Assembly (NCBI GenBank): GCA_024709105.1
Contig: JANJXJ010000023.1
Span: 1-33,807 of the forward strand
Source of the DNA: Lentimicrobium sp.
GTDB taxonomy: Bacteria > Bacteroidota > Bacteroidia > Bacteroidales > Lentimicrobiaceae
Reading direction: 5' to 3'
Length of the DNA stretch: 33,807 nucleotides
Shown: positions 8,435-16,710 of the stretch, one piece after another
Position numbering within the stretch: position 1 is the stretch's first letter
Layout: each line of letters begins with the position of its first letter
Translations under genes and position numbers: made by a program
Notes under the pieces: generated by a model
Told to the model about the DNA's origin: nothing
The model's input: only the letters and a program-made list of their open reading frames with translations
Databases searched by the model: none

Positions 8435-9571
8435 ATGGTAAATATGGTGATTTTGCCGGGAAATTTGCTTTCAGCACAGCAATTGATGCTTGAAAAAGGA
8501 GTAGCTTTTGCCTCATGGCGGATGCCTTTTGATAACGTTCCGAACACCATCATTTCTGAAGAACCATACAGAGAAGTTGACAGAGCAGATGACTTGATGC
8601 AGGCCGGTCCCGGATTTATTTTGGCTCCGTTTTTTCCTGAAGAAAAAGTACTTTTTATTGCTTCAGATATTGAACTAAAGGGGCACAATTTTGCATCCGT
8701 TCAGTTGAGTTTTCAGCATAAGAATGAATCTGTCAAAGAAGTTTTATTTCATCAGGATACCGGGCAGCAATACAAAGCTCGCCTTTCGGATGTTATTGGC
8801 CGCATCAAAAACCATGAAGCGCAAAAAGTTGTCATTTCCAGGGTGATTGAGCAGGATGCACTTCAAAAACATGAACTTCCATTATTGTTCAGGGAGCTGT
8901 GTCAGGCAAATCCCGGGGCATTTGTATATCTGGTAAATATTCCAGGCAAAGCCCTTTGGATGGGAGCTACTCCGGAGTTACTGCTTGAGAGCAATGGCAA
9001 AAAGATTTCCACTGTAGCACTGGCAGGTACCCGCAAAAAAGAAGCCATTGGAGAATGGGGCAATAAGGAAATAGAAGAGCAGCAGTGGGTGAGTCGTTAC
9101 ATCAGAAACTGCCTTCAAACTGCCGGATGTATAAATATTGAAGAATCAGAAACACAAACTGTGACCTCGGGAAATGTAGAGCACCTGAAAACCAGTTTTC
9201 AGGCTGAATCTGCCGGAGATAGTTTCATCCCGCTGCTGAAAGCACTCCATCCAACACCCGCTGTATGTGGATGGCCAGCCAAGGCAGCTATGGACATAAT
9301 CAGGCAAACCGAGCCTTACCCACGTGGATTCTACACAGGATTTCTTGGCCCTTTCTCTGCAAATGGCGCTTCGGCATTATTTGTCAATTTGCGCTGTATT
9401 CAGCTGCTGAACAGTAAAATCCTGATTTATGCCGGTGGCGGAATAACAGCAGAATCTGATGAAGCATCAGAATGGACGGAAACAGAAATGAAAAGCCGCA
9501 ATATGTTGTCTGCCATCGAAAAAATACGGAATTTAGCCACCCAAAGCGAATCGGTTTTTCATGAAAAATAA
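8435..9571 (+). CDS. menF: isochorismate synthase
   Basis: This 378-residue chorismate-binding enzyme converts chorismate to isochorismate, the entry step of menaquinone synthesis. The conserved domain covers about residues 115-365. It shows KVVISR (K131, the predicted general base), GATPELLL (E181, the predicted general acid), VALAGTR, LHPTPAVCGWP, and GGGIT followed by the metal-binding TETEMKSR. The N-terminal 110 residues are divergent, as usual in this family. The first codon lies four bases after menI, and the 3' end overlaps menD by 11 bases, indicating tight coupling. The Lys/Glu pair and the position beside menD argue for MenF rather than anthranilate or aminodeoxychorismate synthase. 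Confidence 0.93.
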   Translation: MVNMVILPGNLLSAQQLMLEKGVAFASWRMPFDNVPNTIISEEPYREVDRADDLMQAGPGFILAPFFPEEKVLFIASDIELKGHNFASVQLSFQHKNESVKEVLFHQDTGQQYKARLSDVIGRIKNHEAQKVVISRVIEQDALQKHELPLLFRELCQANPGAFVYLVNIPGKALWMGATPELLLESNGKKISTVALAGTRKKEAIGEWGNKEIEEQQWVSRYIRNCLQTAGCINIEESETQTVTSGNVEHLKTSFQAESAGDSFIPLLKALHPTPAVCGWPAKAAMDIIRQTEPYPRGFYTGFLGPFSANGASALFVNLRCIQLLNSKILIYAGGGITAESDEASEWTETEMKSRNMLSAIEKIRNLATQSESVFHEK

Positions 9572-11249
9572 ACAATTGCATCTGCTGGCAGCAGTTTTAT
9601 CTGCAAAAGGGGTGAAACAAGTGGTTACTTCGCCGGGTTCGCGCAATGCACCTGCCATTGTAGTGCTGAATCGTTTTCCCGGTATGCAGCTGCACAGCAT
9701 AGCCGATGAGCGCAGTGCCGGTTTTTATGCATTGGGTATTGCACAGCAGTTGCAGGAACCGGTGGCTGTTTTATGTACTTCGGGCTCTGCTGCCTTAAAT
9801 TATGCACCGGCAATTGCTGAAGCCTATTACCAAAAAATTCCGCTCATTGTTATCACAGCTGACAGACCCGAAATGTGGATTGATCAGGGAGATGGACAAA
9901 CCATACGGCAGAGAAATGTATTTGCAGGCTATATCCGAAAATCTTACCATTTGCCTGCTGAAATCAATCATGCCGACCAAAAACGCTATTTTGCAAGGCT
10001 GGTGGCCGAGGCTGCTGACAGAGCCATATTTCCTGCCAAAGGGCCGGTTCACATTAACCTCCCGCTGGCAGAACCACTTTATGATATAGAATGGACAGAA
10101 GAAGAAGCCTTGCCTGTGCCGCCCAGGGTTTTGCCTTCAACTTCCTCATTAGGTAAATCTGCATTGGAAGAGTTGGCTGAATTGTGGAATCAGTCTACCG
10201 GTAAAATAATAATTGCCGGCCAGATGACACCAGATGCCGAAGTGGTTCATTTGTTGAGCAGGTTTGCTGACGATCCTTCGGTGGTGATACTTTCAGAAAC
10301 CACCAGCAATCTTCCCGGGATTGACAGCATCGCATGTATTGATCGTACTATTGAAGGGATTAAGGAAGAAGAATTTGATATTCTGAGGCCACAAATACTG
10401 CTGAGTGTTGGCGGAGCTGTTGTTTCAAAAAAAATAAAGGCATTGCTGCGAAATATCAGACCGGCGAATCACTGGCATGTGAGTGATGATCCCGAAGAGT
10501 TTCATATGGATACCTATGGTGCGCTGACGTTAACCATACCAGTGGAGACTAAAACCTTTCTGAGGCAGCTGCTTGATGTCAGGGTATTTAAAGAAAGCGG
10601 TTTTCGTGAATTGTGGTCAGCTAAAAGTAAAAACCGTCAGCTACTGCATGAAAAATATCTTGCTGAGGCTCCTTATTCAGATCTGTTGGTTTTTAAACAG
10701 ATTTTTGAGGTGCTTCCTGCTGATTTTCAGTTACATCTCGGGAACAGCACTCCGGTGAGATATACTCAGCTTTTTGATGAAGCCTCAAAATTCACCACCT
10801 GGTCGAACCGCGGAACCAGTGGGATTGACGGATCGGTTTCAACAGCTGCCGGAGCTGCCGCTGCAAGCAATGTTCCGGTGGTGCTGATTACCGGGGATAT
10901 AGGCTTCTTATATGATAGCAATGCACTGTGGAATAGCGGATTGTCCTATAATTTGCGCATTATTCTCATCAACAACGGCGGTGGTAATATCTTCCGGGTT
11001 ATTCCCGGTCCCGACCGTTACGAAGAACTTGAACATTTTATTGAAACCCGGCATCAGCATACAGCTGAAGGCATCGCAAAAACCTTTGGTCTAAACTATT
11101 CAACTGCGAATTCGGCTGAGGAACTCAAGCCGGCATTGAATCACCTTTTCGGGAAGCAGCACCAGAAAGCGGCAATTCTTGAGATTTTCACCCCGAACAA
11201 ACAAAGCGCAGAAGTGTTGAAAGATTACTTTAAATATATTTCAAAATGA
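9561..11249 (+). CDS. menD: SEPHCHC synthase (2-succinyl-5-enolpyruvyl-6-hydroxy-3-cyclohexene-1-carboxylate synthase)
   Basis: This 562-residue ThDP enzyme joins isochorismate and 2-oxoglutarate with loss of CO2. The N-terminal domain has TSPGSRNAP (residues 23-31), the ThDP-activating Glu in DERS (E50) and CTSGSAALN (72-80). The C-terminal domain has the NRGTSGIDG segment and a metal/ThDP-binding stretch beginning [14 protein letters not shown] and ending NNGGG. Length and motif order are normal for MenD. The ATG lies inside the last codons of menF (11-base overlap) and the stop overlaps the menB ATG by four bases, so the three genes are translationally coupled. Confidence 0.96.
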   Translation: MKNKQLHLLAAVLSAKGVKQVVTSPGSRNAPAIVVLNRFPGMQLHSIADERSAGFYALGIAQQLQEPVAVLCTSGSAALNYAPAIAEAYYQKIPLIVITADRPEMWIDQGDGQTIRQRNVFAGYIRKSYHLPAEINHADQKRYFARLVAEAADRAIFPAKGPVHINLPLAEPLYDIEWTEEEALPVPPRVLPSTSSLGKSALEELAELWNQSTGKIIIAGQMTPDAEVVHLLSRFADDPSVVILSETTSNLPGIDSIACIDRTIEGIKEEEFDILRPQILLSVGGAVVSKKIKALLRNIRPANHWHVSDDPEEFHMDTYGALTLTIPVETKTFLRQLLDVRVFKESGFRELWSAKSKNRQLLHEKYLAEAPYSDLLVFKQIFEVLPADFQLHLGNSTPVRYTQLFDEASKFTTWSNRGTSGIDGSVSTAAGAAAASNVPVVLITGDIGFLYDSNALWNSGLSYNLRIILINNGGGNIFRVIPGPDRYEELEHFIETRHQHTAEGIAKTFGLNYSTANSAEELKPALNHLFGKQHQKAAILEIFTPNKQSAEVLKDYFKYISK

Positions 11250-12070
11250 CAAGCACAAGAACCTGGACTACCATCAAACAATATGAAGAAATCAAATTCG
11301 ATTTTTTCGAAGGCATCGCCCGTATTACCATTAACCGCCCGCGTTACCGCAACGCCTTTACCCCCGATACCATCAAGGAAATGATAGATGCCATGCAGTA
11401 TTGCCGCGAAGCCGACAGCGTTGGAGTTGTGGTAATTACTGGTGAAGGCGATAAGGCTTTTTGCAGCGGAGGAGATCAAAATGTAAAAGGTCATGGAGGA
11501 TATATCGGTAAAGATGGTATTCCCAGATTAAATGTCCTTGATCTTCAGAAACTGATTCGTTCCCTTCCCAAACCTGTGGTAGCTATGGTGAATGGGTATG
11601 CAATCGGCGGAGGCCATGTGCTGCATGTAGTCTGCGATTTGAGTATTGCATCGGAAAATGCGATCTTCGGACAAACAGGCCCCAAAGTCGGAAGTTTTGA
11701 CGGCGGATTTGGATCTTCATATCTGGCAAGAATAGTAGGCCAGAAGAAAGCACGTGAAATATGGTTTTTATGCAGGCAGTATTCAGCGCAGGAAGCGCTG
11801 GAAATGGGTCTTGTGAATAAAGTTGTACCTTATGATCAGCTTGAAGATGAGGTGGTTGACTGGTGTAAAACCATGATGCAGCGTAGTCCGCTTGCTCTTA
11901 GAATGCTCAAGCTGGCAATGAATGCCGAACTCGACGGACAGGTTGGCCTTCAGGAACTGGCCGGAAATGCTACTTTGCTCTACTACCTCACCGAGGAAGC
12001 ACAGGAAGGCAAAAGGGCTTTTCTCGAAAAACGAGCACCTGATTTTCAGAAGTTCCCTAAATTTCCCTGA
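11246..12070 (+). CDS. menB: 1,4-dihydroxy-2-naphthoyl-CoA synthase
   Basis: This 274-residue crotonase-fold enzyme closes the second ring of o-succinylbenzoyl-CoA to give DHNA-CoA. It shows SGGDQ (residues 74-78), the oxyanion-hole segment AIGGGH (119-124), and [14 protein letters not shown] (143-156), followed by [18 protein letters not shown], which is diagnostic of MenB within the crotonase family. The Gly in QTG is the residue linked with bicarbonate-dependent (type I) MenB enzymes, so that type is inferred. Its ATG overlaps the menD stop (ATGA), and menA follows 20 bases later. Confidence 0.96.
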   Translation: MTSTRTWTTIKQYEEIKFDFFEGIARITINRPRYRNAFTPDTIKEMIDAMQYCREADSVGVVVITGEGDKAFCSGGDQNVKGHGGYIGKDGIPRLNVLDLQKLIRSLPKPVVAMVNGYAIGGGHVLHVVCDLSIASENAIFGQTGPKVGSFDGGFGSSYLARIVGQKKAREIWFLCRQYSAQEALEMGLVNKVVPYDQLEDEVVDWCKTMMQRSPLALRMLKLAMNAELDGQVGLQELAGNATLLYYLTEEAQEGKRAFLEKRAPDFQKFPKFP

Positions 12071-12090
12071 TCTAAAGTTTTACTTAACTC

Positions 12091-12996
12091 ATGAACAGCT
12101 CAAAATTCAAAGCATGGATTCATGCAGCCAGGCCCCGTACACTGCCGCTGGCCTTTTCAAGTTCCCTGCTGGGCAGTTTTGTGGCGTGGCACGACGGGAG
12201 ATTTAAATGGATTGTGCTTGGTATGGCTTTGCTTACCACTCTTTTTCTGCAAGTACTTAGCAATCTGGCCAACGATTACGGCGACTCTGTTAATGGAGCT
12301 GATAATTCAGAAAGGGTAGGGCCCAGGCGATCGGTGCAGAGTGGTGCAATTTCGCTGCACGAAATGAAAATTGCTGTAATTCTGGTCGCTTTGCTGGCGT
12401 TGGCCTCAGGAATTGTGCTGATAGGAACCGGTATAGGTTTTTATTGGTCAGATGGATGGCTTGCTTTTCTGTTACTTGGAATAGCAGCCCTTGCTTCTGC
12501 AATTACTTACACTGCAGGTTCAAAACCTTACGGGTATATTGGCTTAGGCGACTTGTTCGTTTTCCTGTTTTTCGGACTTACCGGAGTTTTAGGAACTTAT
12601 TTTCTGCACAGCGGCTCACTAAGACCCGATTTACTTCTGCCTGCAACTGCTTCGGGGCTGTTAAGTACTGCGGTGCTGAATCTCAATAATATGCGCGATG
12701 TAAACGGCGATGCTTTATCAGGTAAAAGAACACTTGTAGTCATCATGGGGAGCGCAAAGGCAAAGATATATCATGCAACTTTGGTGGGAGGTGCTGTGGT
12801 ATCGCTGGTAATATGGTCGTTGCTTCATTACAATACACCGCTGCAGTTTATTTTTCTGATTATGGGAATTTTCTTTGTTCAGCATTTGGTATTTGTTTTT
12901 CAGAATCAAATCCCTGCCGAACTTGATCCGCATCTTAAAAAACTGGCTTTGGCTACTTTTGGAACTGTAATTCTTTTTGGAATTGCGTTAATCTGA
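12091..12996 (+). CDS. menA: 1,4-dihydroxy-2-naphthoate polyprenyltransferase
   Basis: This 301-residue UbiA-family integral membrane protein has about eight to nine hydrophobic helices. It attaches the polyprenyl chain to DHNA to make demethylmenaquinone. The first Asp-rich prenyl-diphosphate/Mg site is NDYGDSVNGAD (residues 61-71) and the second is NLNNMRDVNGD (197-207). The N-terminal ARPRTLPLAF motif is typical of MenA. It ends the first part of the cluster; the next men gene (menC) is about 1.4 kb downstream, beyond the fic gene. Confidence 0.95.
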   Translation: MNSSKFKAWIHAARPRTLPLAFSSSLLGSFVAWHDGRFKWIVLGMALLTTLFLQVLSNLANDYGDSVNGADNSERVGPRRSVQSGAISLHEMKIAVILVALLALASGIVLIGTGIGFYWSDGWLAFLLLGIAALASAITYTAGSKPYGYIGLGDLFVFLFFGLTGVLGTYFLHSGSLRPDLLLPATASGLLSTAVLNLNNMRDVNGDALSGKRTLVVIMGSAKAKIYHATLVGGAVVSLVIWSLLHYNTPLQFIFLIMGIFFVQHLVFVFQNQIPAELDPHLKKLALATFGTVILFGIALI

Positions 12997-13047
12997 TGCT
13001 GGAACAGAATTCGGAAAATGAACAAAAATCAGGAAAGATTGCAGAGT

Positions 13048-13138
13048 AAAGTTTTACAGCAAATTTTGAAAATAAATAATTTAATCGGCATTGATTGTCT
13101 GGCTCAGTGACCTTAAGTGTTTTTAGCTGTAAAACTTT
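13048..13138. repeat. 13-base perfect inverted repeat between menA and fic
   Basis: AAAGTTTTACAGC (13048-13060) is repeated as its exact reverse complement (13126-13138), with 65 bases between. No T tract follows directly, so it is not a standard terminator. No second copy is seen after the fic gene. It could be a long-range hairpin, a remnant of a mobile element end, or chance in AT-rich DNA. Confidence 0.6.
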
Positions 13139-13206
13139 TCCCTTAATGAATTGGTAATGAAGTTTGCACAATTGATTTCAGACCAATACCAAAGTTTAAT
13201 AATTCA

Positions 13207-14259
13207 ATGGAAAACTTTGATGAATATTTGAAACAAGGAGAACCAAACAAAGCTGATAAAGCAAAAGTTTGGAAAACAGCCATTGGCTTGCAACAGGTAG
13301 ATGGGCTAAAACCATCAGATTATCTGATTGAGACAGCCAGGCAAAATATTGAGGGAAATATAACAATTGAAGAAGTTAAACTTCGGATAGATACCTATTA
13401 CACGCAGCAGCCAGCAAAAAAGGACGAGACCCGCACCGAGGAAGCCGATAAGGTTTCTGCAAGAATTACAGAAATTTTAAGTGAAAACACTTTTGCATTT
13501 TCTCCTGCCGAATACCTGACAATTCATCGCAGATTATTTGCTGGAATTTATAGTCATGCAGGTAAAATCCGCGACTATAACATTACGAAAAGGGAATGGG
13601 TTTTAAATGGGGAAACGGTTTTATATGCAAGTGCTGAAAGCCTGAAAGCTACCCTTGAATACGATTTTTCGCAGGAAAAGAAATTCAGTTACAAAGGTTT
13701 AAGCGCTCAGGAAACAATTGAACATTTGGCTCACTTTTTTTCATACCTATGGCAAATTCATGTTTTTGGGGAAGGTAACACCAGAACTACTGCAGTTTTT
13801 TTAATCAAATATCTTCGCAAACTTGGGTTTAAGGAGGTAAACAATGATTTATTTGCAGAGAATTCGTGGTATTTCCGTAATGCGCTTGTTCGTGCTAACT
13901 ATGAAGATTTGTCAAAGGGAATTTATAAAAATGAAAAGTACCTGATTCGTTTTCTGCAAAACTTAGTTCAAAACGGAAAGCATATTCTGAAAAATCGTGA
14001 AATGCACATCCATTTTTCAGAAGAAGGGAATGACACTGTAAATGACACTGTAAAATCGAAACATGACACTGTAAATGACACTGTATTAAATCTGATTAAA
14101 CAGAATAATGTAATTACGGCTGTAGAAATCGGCGATCTCTTAAAGATAAGTTTAAGCACTGCAAAACGAAGAATCAAAGTGCTTAAAAATTTGGGGAGAA
14201 TCGCACGTAAAGGAAGTGACAAATCGGGATACTGGGAGATTTTAGGCGAAAACAATTGA
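13207..14259 (+). CDS. Fic family protein with VbhA-like N-terminus, NDTV linker and C-terminal HTH
   Basis: The protein has 350 residues. Residues 20-65 resemble the VbhA/Fic inhibitory helix domain (IGLQQVDGLKPS, then NIEGNITIEEV). The Fic core covers about 80-255, with a flap around WVLNGETVLYASA and the catalytic loop H185-VFGEGNTRTTA. Residues 275-293 hold NDTV repeats, and residues 294-346 look like a winged helix ending SDKSGYWEI. Fic enzymes usually transfer AMP or another nucleotide to a target hydroxyl. Here the loop has Thr for the usual Gly after GN and Ala at the position of the second Arg, so the exact chemistry is uncertain. Sampled lines are more AT-rich (about 28-43% G+C) than neighbouring menB and menD (about 45-47%), suggesting later arrival. 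The helix-turn-helix suggests DNA binding or autoregulation (inference). Confidence 0.87.
   Translation: MENFDEYLKQGEPNKADKAKVWKTAIGLQQVDGLKPSDYLIETARQNIEGNITIEEVKLRIDTYYTQQPAKKDETRTEEADKVSARITEILSENTFAFSPAEYLTIHRRLFAGIYSHAGKIRDYNITKREWVLNGETVLYASAESLKATLEYDFSQEKKFSYKGLSAQETIEHLAHFFSYLWQIHVFGEGNTRTTAVFLIKYLRKLGFKEVNNDLFAENSWYFRNALVRANYEDLSKGIYKNEKYLIRFLQNLVQNGKHILKNREMHIHFSEEGNDTVNDTVKSKHDTVNDTVLNLIKQNNVITAVEIGDLLKISLSTAKRRIKVLKNLGRIARKGSDKSGYWEILGENN
14029..14085 (+). repeat. AATGACACTGTA repeats encoding the NDTV linker of the Fic protein
   Basis: Four copies of an ACTGTA-ending unit encode NDTVNDTV-KSK-HDTVNDTV. The 12-base unit AATGACACTGTA recurs almost exactly, and the second pair is offset by an in-frame KSK spacer. 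Copy changes would keep the frame, so the linker between the Fic core and the helix-turn-helix could vary in length. Confidence 0.9.
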
Positions 14260-14344
14260 ATTTTATACTGAGAACGGAAAAAATTTTATCCTAAAGATGA
14301 TTGAAGGATTGCCGAAAGGCAAAAAAAATCAAACATTGGTAATT

Positions 14345-14377
14345 TTTGTATGCAAATGAATAGAAAGTTTAATTTTG
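14345..14377 (+). promoter_or_regulatory. candidate Bacteroidota promoter for menC-menE
   Basis: TTTG (14345-14348) and TAATTTTG (14370-14377) match the -33 TTTG and -7 TAnnTTTG consensus, with a 21-base spacer. A start site would fall near 14383, upstream of every candidate menC start. It lies in the gap between fic and menC. Confidence 0.5.
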
Positions 14378-14416
14378 AATCGAATATCATTGGTGAAATT
14401 TACTAATGTATTGCCT

Positions 14417-14445
14417 GAGTATTTTTCAGAATACTCTCGTTTTTT
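14417..14445 (+). terminator. terminator-like hairpin in the menC leader (possible attenuator)
   Basis: GAGTATT (14417-14423) pairs exactly with AATACTC (14430-14436) around a six-base loop, and a six-base T tract follows after three bases (14440-14445). It lies between the promoter-like element and the menC starts at 14448/14457. The stem is short and AT-rich, so termination efficiency would be modest. Confidence 0.4.
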
Positions 14446-14456
14446 CAATGATCAAT

Positions 14457-15521
14457 ATGCTTAGAGCCGGATTTCATAAACACAAACTTATTTTTAAGCA
14501 ACCTGCCGGAACCTCACGCGGTGTTTTGTATGGCAGAGATTCCTTATTTCTGTTACTCTCTGATACATTAATCCCCGGGGTTGTTGGCATCGGTGAGTGC
14601 GGAATTATTCCCGGACTCAGTTTTGATGACCGGCCGGATTTTGAAGATGCAGTTCGGTTTTTGTGTGATGGCATCAACAAGGGAAAAGTGCCTGATCAGC
14701 AATGGTTTGCGAACTGGCCTTCGCTTATGTTTGCTTACGAAACAGCTTTGCGCGATCTGACTAACGGTGGCAAAAGAATTTTATTTGATTCAGAGTTTAC
14801 AGCCGGACAAAAAGGTATGCCTATCAATGGTTTGGTTTGGATGGGCGACAAAGATTTTATGCTCAGGCAGGTAGATGAAAAAATTGCCTCAGGTTTTGAA
14901 GTGATTAAGCTGAAAGTGGGAGCAATTGATTTTAATCAGGAGCTGGAAATTCTGAGTGTGATTCGCTCAGCTTTTGATGCCGGTAAGATCACTGTCAGGC
15001 TGGATGCCAATGGAGCTTTTGAGGTTGCCGAAGCTCCCGGTAAACTCGAAAAACTAGCGAAATTTGGCATTCACAGCATCGAACAGCCGGTTAAACATGG
15101 AAATATTGCAGCTATGGCTGATATCTGCCGGCATTCACCCATTCCAGTTGCGCTCGACGAAGAACTTATCGGCATTTCAGATTCCGGCGAAGGAAAAAGG
15201 CTGCTGGATAAAATCCTTCCGCAATACATTATTCTGAAGCCATCACTATTGGGAGGCTTTGAAAAATCACAGCAATGGATTGCCGATGCTGAAGAAAGAA
15301 ACGCCGGCTGGTGGGTTACCTCAGCTCTCGAATCAAATATTGGATTAAATGCCATTGCACAATGGACGGCCACACTTGGTAATCCTATGCCTCAGGGTCT
15401 GGGTACAGGCGGATTGTATATCAACAACATAACATCGCCGCTTGAAGTAGTTAAAGGCCATTTACATTATAATCCTCAACTTCCATGGGATTTTTCGATT
15501 GCAGGAGTTACAGGTATATGA
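14457..15521 (+). CDS. menC: o-succinylbenzoate synthase
   Basis: This enolase-superfamily enzyme dehydrates SHCHC to o-succinylbenzoate. From the ATG at 14457 it has 354 residues. The catalytic KxK is KLK (residues 151-153), the metal ligands are D183 (RLDANG), E209 (SIEQP) and D234 (ALDEE), and K261 (ILKPS) is on the opposite face, so the active site is complete. I chose 14457 because family similarity begins at MLRAGFHKHKL, as in other Bacteroidota MenC proteins. ATGs at 14406 and 14448 are in frame, but a start at 14406 would place the terminator-like hairpin inside the coding region. The stop overlaps the menE ATG by four bases. Confidence 0.93.
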   Translation: MLRAGFHKHKLIFKQPAGTSRGVLYGRDSLFLLLSDTLIPGVVGIGECGIIPGLSFDDRPDFEDAVRFLCDGINKGKVPDQQWFANWPSLMFAYETALRDLTNGGKRILFDSEFTAGQKGMPINGLVWMGDKDFMLRQVDEKIASGFEVIKLKVGAIDFNQELEILSVIRSAFDAGKITVRLDANGAFEVAEAPGKLEKLAKFGIHSIEQPVKHGNIAAMADICRHSPIPVALDEELIGISDSGEGKRLLDKILPQYIILKPSLLGGFEKSQQWIADAEERNAGWWVTSALESNIGLNAIAQWTATLGNPMPQGLGTGGLYINNITSPLEVVKGHLHYNPQLPWDFSIAGVTGI

Positions 15522-16624
15522 TTGAAAAAAAAACTTCAATTCCAGATTCGCTTACCTTACATGGTAAGGTTCTGCAAAAGGAAGGACTGCAGGAATATGC
15601 AGATGAATGTTCCGGGTCTTCAGAAAAATGGAAAGCAGATCTGGGGCAATTTCTCACATCCTGGCTCACCGGGGGGGAAGAGATCATTGTAAAAACTTCC
15701 GGCTCAACAGGAGAACCCAAACTTATTTCAATACCCAAAACTGCCATGATTGCTTCGGCAGAGGCAAGCGGGACTTTTCTAAACTTAAAAGCCGGAGATA
15801 CTGCCTTGTTGTGCCTGTCGGCCTCAACAATTGCCGGTATGATGATGGTGGTAAGGTCAATGGTGCTGAAACTCAATCTTATACTGATTCCTCCCGATGG
15901 TAAGCCTTGTAAGAATATAGATCCCGAAATCAAGACTGACTTTGCTGCCATGGTTCCTGCTCAGGTATTCAATTGTATGTCAGACGATAAGGGCAGGGCT
16001 TATCTCAGCAATATTCAAAAGCTCATCATTGGAGGAGGCGAAATTTCTGCAAAACTAGAACAACAACTGCAGGATTTGCCCAATGCTGTGTACGCAACTT
16101 ACGGAATGACAGAAACCATTACACATGTGGCCATGCGCAGGGTGAATGGAAAGAACAGAAGCGAAGATTTTAAAACGCTTCCTGGCATCGAAATCAGTAC
16201 TGATGAACGGGGATGCCTGATCATACATGCATCCCGCATTAGTGATAAGCCTTTGATTACCAATGATCTGGCAGATATCACGGGGGCAAACACATTCAGA
16301 TGGCTCGGGCGGGCCGACAACATCATCAACCGGGGTGGGAAAAAGCTGATTCCTGAAATGATTGAAAACAAATTGGCAAATCTTATCGAATTCCGGTTTA
16401 TTATTGCTGCATTTCCTGACGAAAAGTATGGGCAAGTGCCTGTTTTAATTGTTGAATCAGACCCCATTGATGCAATTGAATCAGAAAGACTTATGGATTT
16501 GATCAGGCAGCATCTTCCTTATGATGAAATTCCTGTAAGATTAATTCCTGTCAGGAAATTTGCTGAGACCGGCAATGGAAAAATAAACCGCCCGGCTACC
16601 ATTGTACTGCTGAATCAAACCTGA
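15518..16624 (+). CDS. menE: o-succinylbenzoate-CoA ligase
   Basis: This adenylate-forming enzyme activates o-succinylbenzoate with ATP and CoA to give the substrate of MenB. From the ATG at 15518 it has 368 residues, a compact form common in Bacteroidota. The motifs are KTSGSTGEPK (59-68, ATP loop), TYGMTET (194-200), GRAD (264-267), and K355 in NGKINR, the catalytic Lys of the C-terminal lid. I chose 15518 because it forms an ATGA overlap with menC; an in-frame GTG/ATG-type extension to 15485 would lie inside menC and adds nothing conserved. It is the last gene before a strong hairpin. Confidence 0.94.
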   Translation: MIEKKTSIPDSLTLHGKVLQKEGLQEYADECSGSSEKWKADLGQFLTSWLTGGEEIIVKTSGSTGEPKLISIPKTAMIASAEASGTFLNLKAGDTALLCLSASTIAGMMMVVRSMVLKLNLILIPPDGKPCKNIDPEIKTDFAAMVPAQVFNCMSDDKGRAYLSNIQKLIIGGGEISAKLEQQLQDLPNAVYATYGMTETITHVAMRRVNGKNRSEDFKTLPGIEISTDERGCLIIHASRISDKPLITNDLADITGANTFRWLGRADNIINRGGKKLIPEMIENKLANLIEFRFIIAAFPDEKYGQVPVLIVESDPIDAIESERLMDLIRQHLPYDEIPVRLIPVRKFAETGNGKINRPATIVLLNQT

Positions 16625-16640
16625 TGAAGCATTAATTTTA

Positions 16641-16683
16641 ATGCAGAACCGCCGGAAGTTCTTTTATTCCGGCGGTTTTGCAT
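16641..16683. terminator. bidirectional terminator hairpin between menE and the S9 peptidase gene
   Basis: A 17-base stem (16641-16657 with 16667-16683, one G-T wobble) encloses a nine-base loop. It has a GC-rich core, ACCGCCGG, and TTTT at 16676-16679 on the plus strand. It lies between convergent genes and can serve both. A second palindrome, GCATTAATTTTAATGC (16629-16644), overlaps the left arm and could compete for folding. Confidence 0.82.
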
Positions 16684-16710
16684 TCTGGTATTTAAACTTA
16701 CTGTTTTAAA

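Noticed and set aside
13163-13194. TTTG-N20-TACCAAAG considered as a fic promoter
   Set aside because: The spacing is right, but the -7 element has AAA in place of TTT, so the match is too weak to report.
12997-13206. Transposon end or insertion sequence next to fic
   Set aside because: Only one inverted repeat pair is present, no transposase gene is seen, and I found no matching repeat or target duplication after fic.
14029-14085. Short repeats considered as a possible CRISPR array
   Set aside because: Units are 12 bases, in frame, inside a coding region and without unique spacers of normal length.
14313-14330. Small hairpin TTGCC-GAAA-GGCAA followed by A residues, considered as a terminator
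   Set aside because: The tail is an A tract on the plus strand, and on the minus strand the T tract comes before rather than after the stem.
15508-15951. 147-codon minus-strand frame inside menE
   Set aside because: It overlaps the conserved ATP-loop region of menE on the other strand and has no family features.
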